In this document: piece after piece, positions 9,498-17,657 of the stretch
Position numbering within the stretch: the stretch's first letter is position 1
Layout of the letters: each line of letters opens with the position of its first letter
From: Cellulomonas citrea
GTDB taxonomy: Bacteria; Actinomycetota; Actinomycetes; Actinomycetales; Cellulomonadaceae
Assembly: GCF_009829685.1 (NCBI RefSeq)
Contig: NZ_VWSD01000006.1
Span: 1 to 50,732 of the forward strand
DNA: 50,732 nt
Direction: 5' to 3'
Notes under the pieces: model-generated
What the model was told of the DNA's origin: nothing
Databases searched by the model: none
The model's input: only the letters and a program-made list of their open reading frames with translations
Program-made: the position numbers and the translations under genes

Positions 9498-10667
9498 ATG
9501 TTTCGGTCGCGGTCGACGAGCTCGCGGGGCACCCATCTCGCGGCGTCCGACGTCGCTCTCCTGTACCGGGAGCTCCTCGGACGGACGCCCTCCGCCGACG
9601 AGGTCGCGGCGCAGATGGCGGCGACCGACGACTGGCGCGAGCTGCTGGCCGCGATGGTGGTCAGCGACGAGTTCTGCACCGGGAAGGGCGCCGCGATCGA
9701 GCCGCGCAACCCTTCTCGCCGTGTGAACGTCTGGCACCCGGACCTGGGTGCGTGGACCCACCCGGTCGGGACGGCCTCCGCCGACGGCGACGTCGTCGTG
9801 GGTCGTGACGGGTACGTGTTCCTCGTGGGCGGCAGCAACGCGGTCCTCGAGCAGTACCAGCCCGGGTTCGCTCCCGGGCCGGACTGGGCCGAGCGATGGG
9901 AACAGGTCGTCCGGACGCGCCGCGAGGAGGCCCGGAAGCTCGGTGTCCGGCTGGGGATGCTGATCGTTCCGGACAAGCTCGGCGTGCTGGGCGATCTCGT
10001 CCCGCCCGGTGCCGAGCTCAACGCCCGCCCGCCGGCGTCGGTGATCTCCGAGCTGCACCAGGTGAGCTATCCCATCGACCAGCTCGCCGCGGTGGAGGGG
10101 GCCTACCTGCGCACGGACACGCACCTGTCCTTCGCGGGCAACGTCGCGCTCGCGCAGCTCGCCCTCGCGGACCTCGGCGTGAGTGAGCGCGTGGGCCCGC
10201 ACGACGTCCAGGCCACGACCTACCTCAGCAGCGGAGACCTGGGCTCCCGGTTCTCACCGCAGATCGTCGAGGTGATGAGCGGGTACTTCAACTGGGGGGC
10301 AGCTCACCTGGTCGAGGACACGTGGCCGCAGGCCGAGGCTCTCGGCCGGCACGTAGGCACGTATCGGATGCTCCGGAACGACCAGGCGGTCGACGACGGT
10401 GTGGTCGTCGTGTTCGGTGACTCGTTCGCCTTTCCCCAGCCGCACTACCACGGAGTCGCGTGGTACCTGGCCCAGCACTTCCGGGAGACGCACTTCGTGT
10501 GGTCGCCCTTCGGCTGGGACGCAGGATTCGTGCGGTCTGTGAAGGCAACCGCGGTGCTCTGCGAGTCCGCCGAACGCTTCGTGCCGCGACCGCCGGCCGA
10601 CCGCATCGATGTCAAGGCCATGCTCCTCGAGCTGCGCAAGGCGAGCAAGGCGGCCGGGCTCGACTAG
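9498..10667 (+). CDS. AlgX/AlgJ-like SGNH-fold putative polysaccharide O-acetyltransferase with DUF4214-like N-terminus
   Basis: 389 residues. Residues 18-60 (LLYRELLGRTPSADEV, then W-RELL and VVSDEF) resemble a DUF4214-type helical repeat. From residue 101 the protein resembles AlgX/AlgJ-type SGNH proteins: GRDGYVFLVGGSNAVLEQY, then DTH (D207, H209) and GDS (S309), which would make the Asp-His-Ser triad. AlgX/AlgJ O-acetylate alginate outside the cytoplasm, but here no signal peptide or membrane helix is visible. No MBOAT acyl donor protein is encoded in the window. O-acetylation, or esterase action, on the local glycan is inference. ATG 9498 fits a leaderless promoter. Confidence 0.75.
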   Translation: MFRSRSTSSRGTHLAASDVALLYRELLGRTPSADEVAAQMAATDDWRELLAAMVVSDEFCTGKGAAIEPRNPSRRVNVWHPDLGAWTHPVGTASADGDVVVGRDGYVFLVGGSNAVLEQYQPGFAPGPDWAERWEQVVRTRREEARKLGVRLGMLIVPDKLGVLGDLVPPGAELNARPPASVISELHQVSYPIDQLAAVEGAYLRTDTHLSFAGNVALAQLALADLGVSERVGPHDVQATTYLSSGDLGSRFSPQIVEVMSGYFNWGAAHLVEDTWPQAEALGRHVGTYRMLRNDQAVDDGVVVVFGDSFAFPQPHYHGVAWYLAQHFRETHFVWSPFGWDAGFVRSVKATAVLCESAERFVPRPPADRIDVKAMLLELRKASKAAGLD

Positions 10668-10773
10668 GCTCGTGTAAAGTCGATGACCGCCGGGGGCCCG
10701 CACCGCATGTGAGCACCCTCATCAGATCGAGGTCCTGGCCCTGTCGGCCCGACGACCGAGGACTGAAGACCTG

Positions 10774-12735
10774 ATGACGAGCCCGACGACGCTGCGACCG
10801 CGAGCCGACGTCCCTGCAGGTCGCACCCTGGTCCGGCGGGCCGTCTTCCTCGCGGCGGCCGTCGCCACGGCGGTGCTGGCATGGTACGTGACGGGGACGA
10901 CGGGCGTCACGGTGATCGCCTCGGTCTGGCTCCTTGCCGACGGCGTCGGACGACTCGTCCCGGGGATGCGCGGGGCTGCCGGATGGGCAGCAGCGATCAC
11001 GGCCGAGCTCGTGCTGGTCATCGGTGCGAGCGCTGTGGTCGCCATCGCTGCGCCGGGACCGCACGGCTCGGTCGTGTGGTCGGCCATGCTCGCCGTCCCA
11101 GCGGTGGCGGGCGTGGTGCTCGAGGTCGTCAGCGCGGTCCGACGTCGAGACCCCCGAGCGGACGAGCAGGCCCACGCCGGCCTGGCGCTGGCGATCACCG
11201 CGCTCATCCTCGGGTGCTTCGCGGCCATCGAGCGACAGGGGCGCTACTTCGACGTCGCCTGGGCGATGAGCGGGGACGCGAGGAACCACGCGCTCATCGT
11301 GCGGTCGATCATCGCGGACGGCGGGCTGACCCTCGATTCCCTGCGGTCCTACCCGGCCGCTGTCAACGGGTTCGCCGCCGTGGTCGCCGCCGCGGCCGGA
11401 CGCGGGGGAGCCGCGGGCCAGCTGGTGCTGGACGATGCGCACGCGCTCGCGACCATGTACGTGCTGTCGGCCATCGCCCTCGGGGTGCTGCTCGCCGGAG
11501 CCCTTCTGGAGACTCTCGCTGCCGACCGTCACCGTCAGCGGCTCTCGGTCCCCGTGGCACTCGTCGCTCTGGTCACCGCGACGGGCGCGGTCACACCGCT
11601 GGTCCTGGGTACGACGCTGCTGGACGGCTTCTTCTCCGCCTACGGCGCACTCGTCCCGGCCCTCGCGACGATCGTGCTGGCGCTGCGCTGCGTCCGAGAG
11701 CCGCGCCCGCTGCCGTTGCTGCTGGTGCTCGCGTCGGTCTCGACCGTGCTGACGTTCGTGAGCTGGACGGTGCTCGTCGCGGTCCCGTGGGCGGCGTTGC
11801 TGGCGGCGATCGTGAGCGTGCTGCGCGGTCGACGTGGCACCGCCGCCGACATGGCGGCCTCGACGAGGTGGTGGGGAGTCGCCGGGCTCGCGGTCGCAGG
11901 GCTGGCCCTCGTGGCCGTCGTGGCCGTCGTGGTGGCCTACCTGCCCACGTTCCGGGTGATCTTCGCCCTTCCCGGCTCGATCATCGCCCCTTCGCGCTGG
12001 CTGCTGCTGTCGTTGGTGCTGGTCAGCTGTGCTCTCGCGCTCGGTGGGGGTGACGCCCTGCTGCGGCGGCAGCTGTGGGTCCCCGCAGCCGCGGGCCTCA
12101 TCGGTGGCGCCGCCGTGCTCGCGCTCCGCGTGCTGGGGCAGGCAGGACACCTCACCTGGACCTACTACGCGAGCAAGACCAGCTGGCTCGTGGTCTGCAG
12201 CCTCCTGTGGATCCCGTTCGTCCCGCTGATCCGCTGGGCCAGCGGATTCGGTCGGGACGTCGAGGAGACGACTCGTTGGCCGTCCTGGATCGGCGCGGCC
12301 ATCGCCGGCCCCGCAGCCGTGATGCTGGTTCTGGGGACCGCGACCACGGCACCGAACCCGCTCTCCCTCGCCGCTCGGGGCTGGTCACAGCCGAGCGCCG
12401 AGGCGGTGGAGGACGTCGTTCAGGCAGCTGACCAGCCCGGACCGTTCGTCGTCTGGCGTCTGACCGACGGCGGCAACGACCGGATCGCCAACTTCTGGGC
12501 CGCGCTCGCCTGGGCGAGCCGCGACGGGGCGTGGGTGGAGCCTCCGCCCGGCGCGTCCCAGAGCTTCCCCGTCTGGGCCTACTTCGTGGACGAGTCGCAG
12601 GTCAGCCAGCTGTGCGAGGCCGCCAGCCTGTCGCCGGGGATCGTCGTCTACACGGCCGAGCCGAGTGTCGCGTCTGATCTGCAGACCGCCTGCCCGGCGG
12701 CGGACCTGTCCGTCGTGGTGGAACCGCGGTCCTAG
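10774..12735 (+). CDS. Large polytopic membrane protein, possible GT-C-type glycosyltransferase or polymerase
   Basis: 653 residues with about 11-13 hydrophobic helices through residue ~525, then a ~110-residue soluble C-terminal domain. The loop after an early helix bears ERQGRYFDVAWAMSGDARNH (about residues 151-170). Acidic residues in such a loop are typical of GT-C enzymes that use polyprenyl-phosphate sugars. I do not recognise a named family. The setting between a sugar-modifying enzyme and the GT/methyltransferase fusion suggests work on glycan at the outer membrane face; an oligosaccharide polymerase is the main alternative. The ATG start has only a weak upstream GAGGA. The gene is followed by a dense cluster of hairpins. 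Confidence 0.72.
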   Translation: MTSPTTLRPRADVPAGRTLVRRAVFLAAAVATAVLAWYVTGTTGVTVIASVWLLADGVGRLVPGMRGAAGWAAAITAELVLVIGASAVVAIAAPGPHGSVVWSAMLAVPAVAGVVLEVVSAVRRRDPRADEQAHAGLALAITALILGCFAAIERQGRYFDVAWAMSGDARNHALIVRSIIADGGLTLDSLRSYPAAVNGFAAVVAAAAGRGGAAGQLVLDDAHALATMYVLSAIALGVLLAGALLETLAADRHRQRLSVPVALVALVTATGAVTPLVLGTTLLDGFFSAYGALVPALATIVLALRCVREPRPLPLLLVLASVSTVLTFVSWTVLVAVPWAALLAAIVSVLRGRRGTAADMAASTRWWGVAGLAVAGLALVAVVAVVVAYLPTFRVIFALPGSIIAPSRWLLLSLVLVSCALALGGGDALLRRQLWVPAAAGLIGGAAVLALRVLGQAGHLTWTYYASKTSWLVVCSLLWIPFVPLIRWASGFGRDVEETTRWPSWIGAAIAGPAAVMLVLGTATTAPNPLSLAARGWSQPSAEAVEDVVQAADQPGPFVVWRLTDGGNDRIANFWAALAWASRDGAWVEPPPGASQSFPVWAYFVDESQVSQLCEAASLSPGIVVYTAEPSVASDLQTACPAADLSVVVEPRS

Positions 12736-12750
12736 CGGCGCCCGCCTGTC

Positions 12751-12769
12751 CCGCACCGCGGTCGTGCGG
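12751..12769 (+). terminator. First hairpin after the large membrane protein gene
   Basis: CCGCAC and GTGCGG form a six-pair stem with a seven-base loop, 15 bases after the stop at 12735. It is the first in a series of inverted repeats in this convergent gap. Confidence 0.35.
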
Positions 12770-12819
12770 AGTCAGCTGTGCCACCCCCGCGGACCTCAGG
12801 GCGTCGGCGGGGGGGCTGC

Positions 12820-12879
12820 GCGCGACGGCAGGTCCGCCCTCGTCGCGCCTGCGCACGTCGGTCCGATGTGCGCAGGCGC
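12820..12879. terminator. Two overlapping inverted repeats
   Basis: GCGCGACG (12820-12827) pairs with CGTCGCGC (12841-12848), and GCGCCTGCGCAC (12845-12856) pairs perfectly with GTGCGCAGGCGC (12868-12879) around an 11-base loop. The two stems share bases and so exclude each other. An eight-pair repeat (12789-12796 with 12830-12837) also overlaps. Termination for one or both convergent genes is the likely role. Confidence 0.6.
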
Positions 12880-12922
12880 CGGGTCCATGGCGCCGAGCAG
12901 CGGCTCGGCGCCATGGACCCGG
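12879..12922. terminator. 20-bp perfect hairpin, probable bidirectional terminator
   Basis: Bases 12879-12898 are the exact reverse complement of 12903-12922, separated only by AGCG. This is a 20-pair GC-rich stem with a tetraloop between the 3' ends of two convergent genes. It is the strongest intrinsic-terminator candidate in the window and lacks a T-tract. A protein-binding palindrome is the other possibility. Confidence 0.75.
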
Positions 12923-12945
12923 GGGAATGCTCGGGGCGACGCAGC

Positions 12946-15900
12946 TCAGCGGTAGGCGACGACCGCGTACTCCCCGCACCGGCGCAGGTCCTGCACCAGG
13001 TTGCCCGAGCCCATCGGGAACACGATGCGACCGGACTCGAAACCGCAGTCCTGGGCGAGGAAGAGCAACGACTCGGGGAAGAGCGGCCTGACGTGGGTGA
13101 TGTCCAGCCAGAAGACCTTGAGCGCGGGCGGCGAGTGGGGATTGACGGTCTCCGCGATGAAGACGCCCCCCGGACGCAGCACCCGGTGGGCCTCGGCCAT
13201 GAGGGTGCGGAGCATCTCGACCGGCAGGTGCTCGATGACCTGGAACGAGACCAGTGAGCCCAGACTGGCGTCGGGAAGCGCGGCAAGGTACTCGAGCGCA
13301 TCGGCCTGGGTGACGTCGAGCCCGCGTGCGCGTGCCCGGTCGAGCATGCTCGGGTCCAGGTCGATGCCCTTGGCGGCGACACCCTCCTCCGCGAGGAGCG
13401 ACAGCATCTCGCCACGGCCGCATCCCACGTCGAGCACCGGGACGTGCTCTCGGACGAGGGGGACGTAGCCGCGCAGACGGTCCTTGATGAAGTCCTCGCT
13501 GCCACGGAAGACGTCCTCGAAGCCCGCGTAGGACCCCTTGCTCCCTCGGGTGAATCCCAGGTACGGGCGTCCGTCCTCGCCGATGACCTCGATCGAGGTG
13601 CCGGGCCCCTCGAACGGTCGAGCGCCGAGCTCGAAGTCGATCCGGGCCACGTCGCCCGACGTCGCGTCCAGCCGCGTCGCGAGGTCATGCAGGATCGCCT
13701 CGTCCGCCGCCGTCGTCGAACGCACCTCGGCGAGACCGTGGGCGACCTCGGCCAGGTGCGCGTCGGTCGAGTCGAGCCGAGCACGCACCTTCCCGAACGG
13801 GCCGCGCGCCGACGGGTCGACGGCTGGGCCTGCGTCCGCTCGTCCTGGCTGCCCGGGGTCCGAGGACCGGACGGCGGACCTGAGCTGGCGTGCGGTCCGG
13901 CGGGCACGCCGTGCCGCGCGCAGCACGACGCTGGGCTTGGCCGCCGTCGCCTCGTTCCCCGGGATCTGTCGCACCGCGCGGACGACCGGAGAAGCGGCGC
14001 GCCGAAGTCCTGCCGCCGCGCGGGCTGATGCGGGCCGACGCCTGCGGGGGCGCACACCGATCGCCTCGACACGGTTGCGCACGAACGCCGCCGCCGCGCT
14101 CGGGTCCCCGATGCGGGCGACCGCAGCCCGTGCGCGCTCACCGACCTCGCGAGCGTGGTCCGGGTCGTCGACGATGCTGCGCATGTGCTGCGCCGCGACC
14201 TCGATGTCGGGCTCCGCCCAGTGGGCAGTGCTCGGGTACGGGGCCAGACCCGGACCGACGGGCACCAGGGTGTAGGGGACGAGGAAGCTGTCGTCCTCCG
14301 ACATGAAGTCGAGGTTCCCCGAGTAGGCCGTCGCGATGACGGGACGCCCTAGAGCCATCGACTCAGCCATCGTCAGGCCGTAGCCCTCGGAGCGGTGCAG
14401 CGAGACGTAGGCGGTGGCGTTCGCCATGAGAGAGGTCAGCTGAGGCGCGGACAGGTAGTCCTCGACCAGGAGGATGTCCGAACGCGCGGCGCAGGCCCGG
14501 CGAAGGCGCTCCCGATCGGCTCGGCGCCGGCCCCCGTTGATCGTCTTGATGACGAGCATCGGGCCCTGTCCCTCGTCGAACGCGCGGGAGAACGCGGCGA
14601 TCGTCGCGAGCGGGTTCTTGCGCTCCAGGACGCTGAAGTAGTCGAAGACGAAGAGGAAGTAGGGCTGGTCCGTGAGCCCGATCGCCGCCCGGTCCAGGGG
14701 CTCGATGTGCTCCGGCGCTGCGGGGATCGGCAGCGGGAGGACGTGAACGGGCTTCCTGGTCCGCTTCGCCACCGCGTCGCTCACGAACTTCGAGATGCCC
14801 CAGATCTCGTCGACCGCCGCGAAGGACTCGGGGTAGTCGGGGAAGTCCTCGAGCTCCCACGCCCAGACGCCGATGGTGTATCGGTCGGCGAGCAGGTCCG
14901 GGCCGACATCGGCGATCCAGAGCGGGAACTGGTCAGCGTTGACGAAGGCGATGTTGATCGGGTAGCGCACGTCCGACTCGTTGGCCGCGAACGTGGCTTG
15001 CTGACGGCTCAGGGTCCGGCCGGAGTTGATGGTGGTGTACGGGAGGCCGCCGGACCTGACCGCCTCGATGAGCAGCCGCCCTCCCTGCCCCATGCCGAGC
15101 TCGGCGGCGAAGTAGCCGGCGAGGTTGACGCCGAGCTCGTTGGAGCGCGTTGCCGTGGCGGTGCGGGTCCTGGTCTGGCCGGGGAGCCACGACGGAGGAA
15201 TCTCGCCCTCCTTGACGCCCCACTTGGCGGCCCAGTCCAGGAAGGGGGCGGAGTCGCCCCGAAGAGCGTTCGGGAAGGCGCCCTGCAGGTCGGGTCGGGC
15301 CTTCCAGAGCCCCTCGAGGATCCGGTTGAGGTGGCCGTTGCGCGGCTCGGTGAACCAGGAGACCAGGTCCGACTCGGTGCTGGCGTCGAAGGCGACCGGC
15401 GGGTACTCGCCCTGTCCGCTGTCCGCCTCGAGGACGGCGGCCCGGTAGACGGAACGCATCGTCCGCCCGACGCGCGTCCCGTCGGTGAGCGTGTTGAAGC
15501 GGTAGGGCGCGATCTTGCCCGCTGCCATGCCGGCAGCGATGGCGGCGCGGCCGTACTCCTCGCAGAGCTCGGCGACGACGGGGTGGTCGCTCAGCACCAC
15601 CCGCGGGTTGTCCGCCACGTACTTGCTGAGCAGCCACGGGGACTCGGGCCGGTAGCCCGAGAAGTGGAAGAACCGCAGCGGCCGACCACCGGCGAGGATC
15701 TGCGCGCCGTCCCGTTCCAGCGGTCGGTGGTCGAGGTTCCAGTAGGCCACGTTGTAGCCGGGGTCGCGGAGGATCTTGCACTGCCACATGCCCGGGACGA
15801 GGTCGATCCAGCGCTGGTCGGTGAACAGCATCTGCTCAGGTGCGGAGATGGAGTCCCGGCGCAGGCGCTCCTGCCACCAGCGCAGCATCGGGACGTTCTC

Positions 15901-16374
15901 CTGGCCCACCGCGATGAACCCCAGGTTGTACACGCCGGACCCCATGATGTCGGCCTCGGTGGGCCGCAGACCGTCACGGGGGATCGGCTCGGCCGCGTGC
16001 GGCGTGAGCACGATCCCGTGCTCACGGGACAGCTGGTCGATCTCGGCCAGGGACGAGAACACGCAGATGTCGGGGTCGAGGTACACGGCGGTCGTCGCGC
16101 CGCGGAGCAGGAGCATCTCGAGGGCCCAGGGCTTGAGCGCCGTCGACAGCTCGGTGACGTCGTAGATGAGGGCGAGCCGCCGGAACTCCTCGTCGTCGAG
16201 AGGCAGGTCCGCGGGCGTGGCGACCTCGAAGTCGGCCTCGGGCTCGACCTCGCCGACCTCGGCGTCCACCACGAGCGCGACGAACGTGTCGTCCGCGTTG
16301 TGCTCCTTGAACGACTTCGCGAGGAGTCGGACGAACGGGAGGTAGTTGCGCGCCGCGATCGTTACCACGTGCAT
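12946..16374 (-). CDS. Three-part enzyme: GT8-like glycosyltransferase, GT4 glycosyltransferase and SAM methyltransferase
   Basis: 1142 residues. Part 1 (about 1-390) looks like a GT8/GT-A enzyme with the metal-binding D-P-D at 100-102 in VYLDPDICVF and a late FFHFSGY segment. Part 2 (about 415-765) is GT4-like, with an N-terminal GMGQGGR loop and the late SEGYGLTMAESMALGRPVIA. A basic linker and a helical, probably coiled-coil stretch (about 870-915) follow. Part 3 (about 930-1142) is a class I methyltransferase with VLDVGCGRGE at 980 and an ETVNPHSPPA...FWLDITHVRP motif like that of chain-capping O-antigen methyltransferases. The gene ends 24 bases before the hairpin array. The start is 65 bases after the Wzt gene, with GGGGGA ten bases before the ATG, so it is probably the last gene of the wzm-wzt operon. 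Chain building plus terminal methylation is inferred. Confidence 0.85.
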   Translation of the reverse strand: MHVVTIAARNYLPFVRLLAKSFKEHNADDTFVALVVDAEVGEVEPEADFEVATPADLPLDDEEFRRLALIYDVTELSTALKPWALEMLLLRGATTAVYLDPDICVFSSLAEIDQLSREHGIVLTPHAAEPIPRDGLRPTEADIMGSGVYNLGFIAVGQENVPMLRWWQERLRRDSISAPEQMLFTDQRWIDLVPGMWQCKILRDPGYNVAYWNLDHRPLERDGAQILAGGRPLRFFHFSGYRPESPWLLSKYVADNPRVVLSDHPVVAELCEEYGRAAIAAGMAAGKIAPYRFNTLTDGTRVGRTMRSVYRAAVLEADSGQGEYPPVAFDASTESDLVSWFTEPRNGHLNRILEGLWKARPDLQGAFPNALRGDSAPFLDWAAKWGVKEGEIPPSWLPGQTRTRTATATRSNELGVNLAGYFAAELGMGQGGRLLIEAVRSGGLPYTTINSGRTLSRQQATFAANESDVRYPINIAFVNADQFPLWIADVGPDLLADRYTIGVWAWELEDFPDYPESFAAVDEIWGISKFVSDAVAKRTRKPVHVLPLPIPAAPEHIEPLDRAAIGLTDQPYFLFVFDYFSVLERKNPLATIAAFSRAFDEGQGPMLVIKTINGGRRRADRERLRRACAARSDILLVEDYLSAPQLTSLMANATAYVSLHRSEGYGLTMAESMALGRPVIATAYSGNLDFMSEDDSFLVPYTLVPVGPGLAPYPSTAHWAEPDIEVAAQHMRSIVDDPDHAREVGERARAAVARIGDPSAAAAFVRNRVEAIGVRPRRRRPASARAAAGLRRAASPVVRAVRQIPGNEATAAKPSVVLRAARRARRTARQLRSAVRSSDPGQPGRADAGPAVDPSARGPFGKVRARLDSTDAHLAEVAHGLAEVRSTTAADEAILHDLATRLDATSGDVARIDFELGARPFEGPGTSIEVIGEDGRPYLGFTRGSKGSYAGFEDVFRGSEDFIKDRLRGYVPLVREHVPVLDVGCGRGEMLSLLAEEGVAAKGIDLDPSMLDRARARGLDVTQADALEYLAALPDASLGSLVSFQVIEHLPVEMLRTLMAEAHRVLRPGGVFIAETVNPHSPPALKVFWLDITHVRPLFPESLLFLAQDCGFESGRIVFPMGSGNLVQDLRRCGEYAVVAYR

Positions 16375-16439
16375 GGTGGAGTTGTCCCCCTAGGAGTTTC
16401 GGATCGGCTGAAGGGCGTGGTGCGCCGACGACAGGACGG

Positions 16440-17657
16440 TCACTGACCCTCGACCAGGTTGACGTCGGGGTTCGCCACGTGCGTGTAGCCGACGACCTGC
16501 CCGCTTGCCACGACCGTGAGAGCTGCGCCCTCCGAGAGGCGGTCCGCCTCGGTGAGGCCGTCGAACGAGATTGCGGCATCGACCGAGTAGCTGCCCTCGC
16601 CGAGCATGAGCCCGGGGAGCGTGAACTCGACGACCGAGCCACCAGCGACGTGCGGCAACGGCTTGCCGAGCATCACTGCGTTGGTGCCGAGGACCATCTG
16701 GCCCAGCGGGTTGTTCAGTGCGATGCCCACGTTCCAGTCGTCGAGGGCGTGGGTGCTCGTCACGTGCACCCGGACGGTCAGGTCGTCCCCGGGAGTCAGG
16801 GTCGCGCGGTCCCGCGGCGCCCCGTCGGACACGAGGTCGATCGCCGTGATCTCGGCGGACGGTGCGGGCTCCGTCCGCGTCCGTCGGGAGACCCGCCGGG
16901 CCTCCTCGACGTCGTGCCGACGGGTCTCCTCGAAGTCCTCCCGCAGGACGCGCAACGCCTCCCGCGGCGGGCCGTCGGCGCGGACCTGGCCCGCCTCGAG
17001 CACGACGGCCCGGTCGCAGAGGTCTGCGACCTGGTCGAGGGCGTGCGAGACGAGCACGATCGACCGGCCCTCGGCCTGGAAGCCCCGGATCCGGTCCATG
17101 CACTTGCGCTGGAACGGCTCGTCGCCGACCGCCAGCACCTCGTCGACGAGCAGGATGTCCGGGTCGACGTGGACGGCGACGGCGAACGCGAGCCGGACGT
17201 ACATCCCGGACGAGTAGTACTTCACCTGGGTGTCGATGAAGGGTTCGATCCCCGAGAAGTCGACGATCGCGTCGAAGTAGCGGTCGGTCTGGGCACGCGA
17301 GATGCCCAGGATGGCCGCGTTGAGGTAGACGTTCTCGCGCCCTGTGAGGTCCGGGTGGAAGCCGGCACCCAGCTCGAGGAGCGCGGCCAGTCGACCGCGG
17401 AGCCGCACCGACCCCGTCGTCGGCTGGTGGATGCCCCCGATCATCTTGAGCAGGGTCGACTTGCCCGAACCGTTGGCCCCGACGAGACCCACGGTGGAAC
17501 CGAGCTCGATGTCCAGGTTGACGTCGCGCAGCGCCCAGAAGTCCTGCTTGTGCCGACGATCCCGGCTGCGGTTGAGGACGCGCTCCTTGAGCGACTTGTC
17601 CCGGTGGATCACGAAGCGCTTGGAGACGTTCGAGATCTCCACGACGTTGAGGGCCAT
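16440..17657 (-). CDS. wzt: ABC exporter ATP-binding subunit with C-terminal carbohydrate-binding-like domain
   Basis: 405 residues. The nucleotide-binding domain has Walker A GANGSGKST (60-68), signature YSSGM (148-152), Walker B DILLVDE (167-173) and switch His 205. It belongs to the polysaccharide/teichoic-acid exporter branch. After a charged linker (about 235-265), residues ~268-395 form an extra beta-rich domain (DDLTVRVHV, GIALNNPLGQMVLGTNAV, LGEGSYSVDAAISFDG), like the Wzt C-terminal domain that binds the capped end of O-antigen in E. coli O9a. ATG 17657 overlaps the Wzm stop (TGATG) and has AGGAG upstream, so the pair is translationally coupled. The gene symbol is by analogy. Confidence 0.92.
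   Translation of the reverse strand: MALNVVEISNVSKRFVIHRDKSLKERVLNRSRDRRHKQDFWALRDVNLDIELGSTVGLVGANGSGKSTLLKMIGGIHQPTTGSVRLRGRLAALLELGAGFHPDLTGRENVYLNAAILGISRAQTDRYFDAIVDFSGIEPFIDTQVKYYSSGMYVRLAFAVAVHVDPDILLVDEVLAVGDEPFQRKCMDRIRGFQAEGRSIVLVSHALDQVADLCDRAVVLEAGQVRADGPPREALRVLREDFEETRRHDVEEARRVSRRTRTEPAPSAEITAIDLVSDGAPRDRATLTPGDDLTVRVHVTSTHALDDWNVGIALNNPLGQMVLGTNAVMLGKPLPHVAGGSVVEFTLPGLMLGEGSYSVDAAISFDGLTEADRLSEGAALTVVASGQVVGYTHVANPDVNLVEGQ

Noticed and set aside
10682..10711. Nine-codon mini-frame upstream of the large membrane protein
   Set aside because: No ribosome-binding site, not at leaderless distance from a -10, and not coupled to the downstream start; likely chance.
14395..16446. 683-codon open frame on the plus strand
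   Set aside because: It lies antisense to the 1142-residue fusion, has Arg/Glu/Gly/Val-rich shadow composition and no recognisable motif. Long antisense frames are expected at this GC content.
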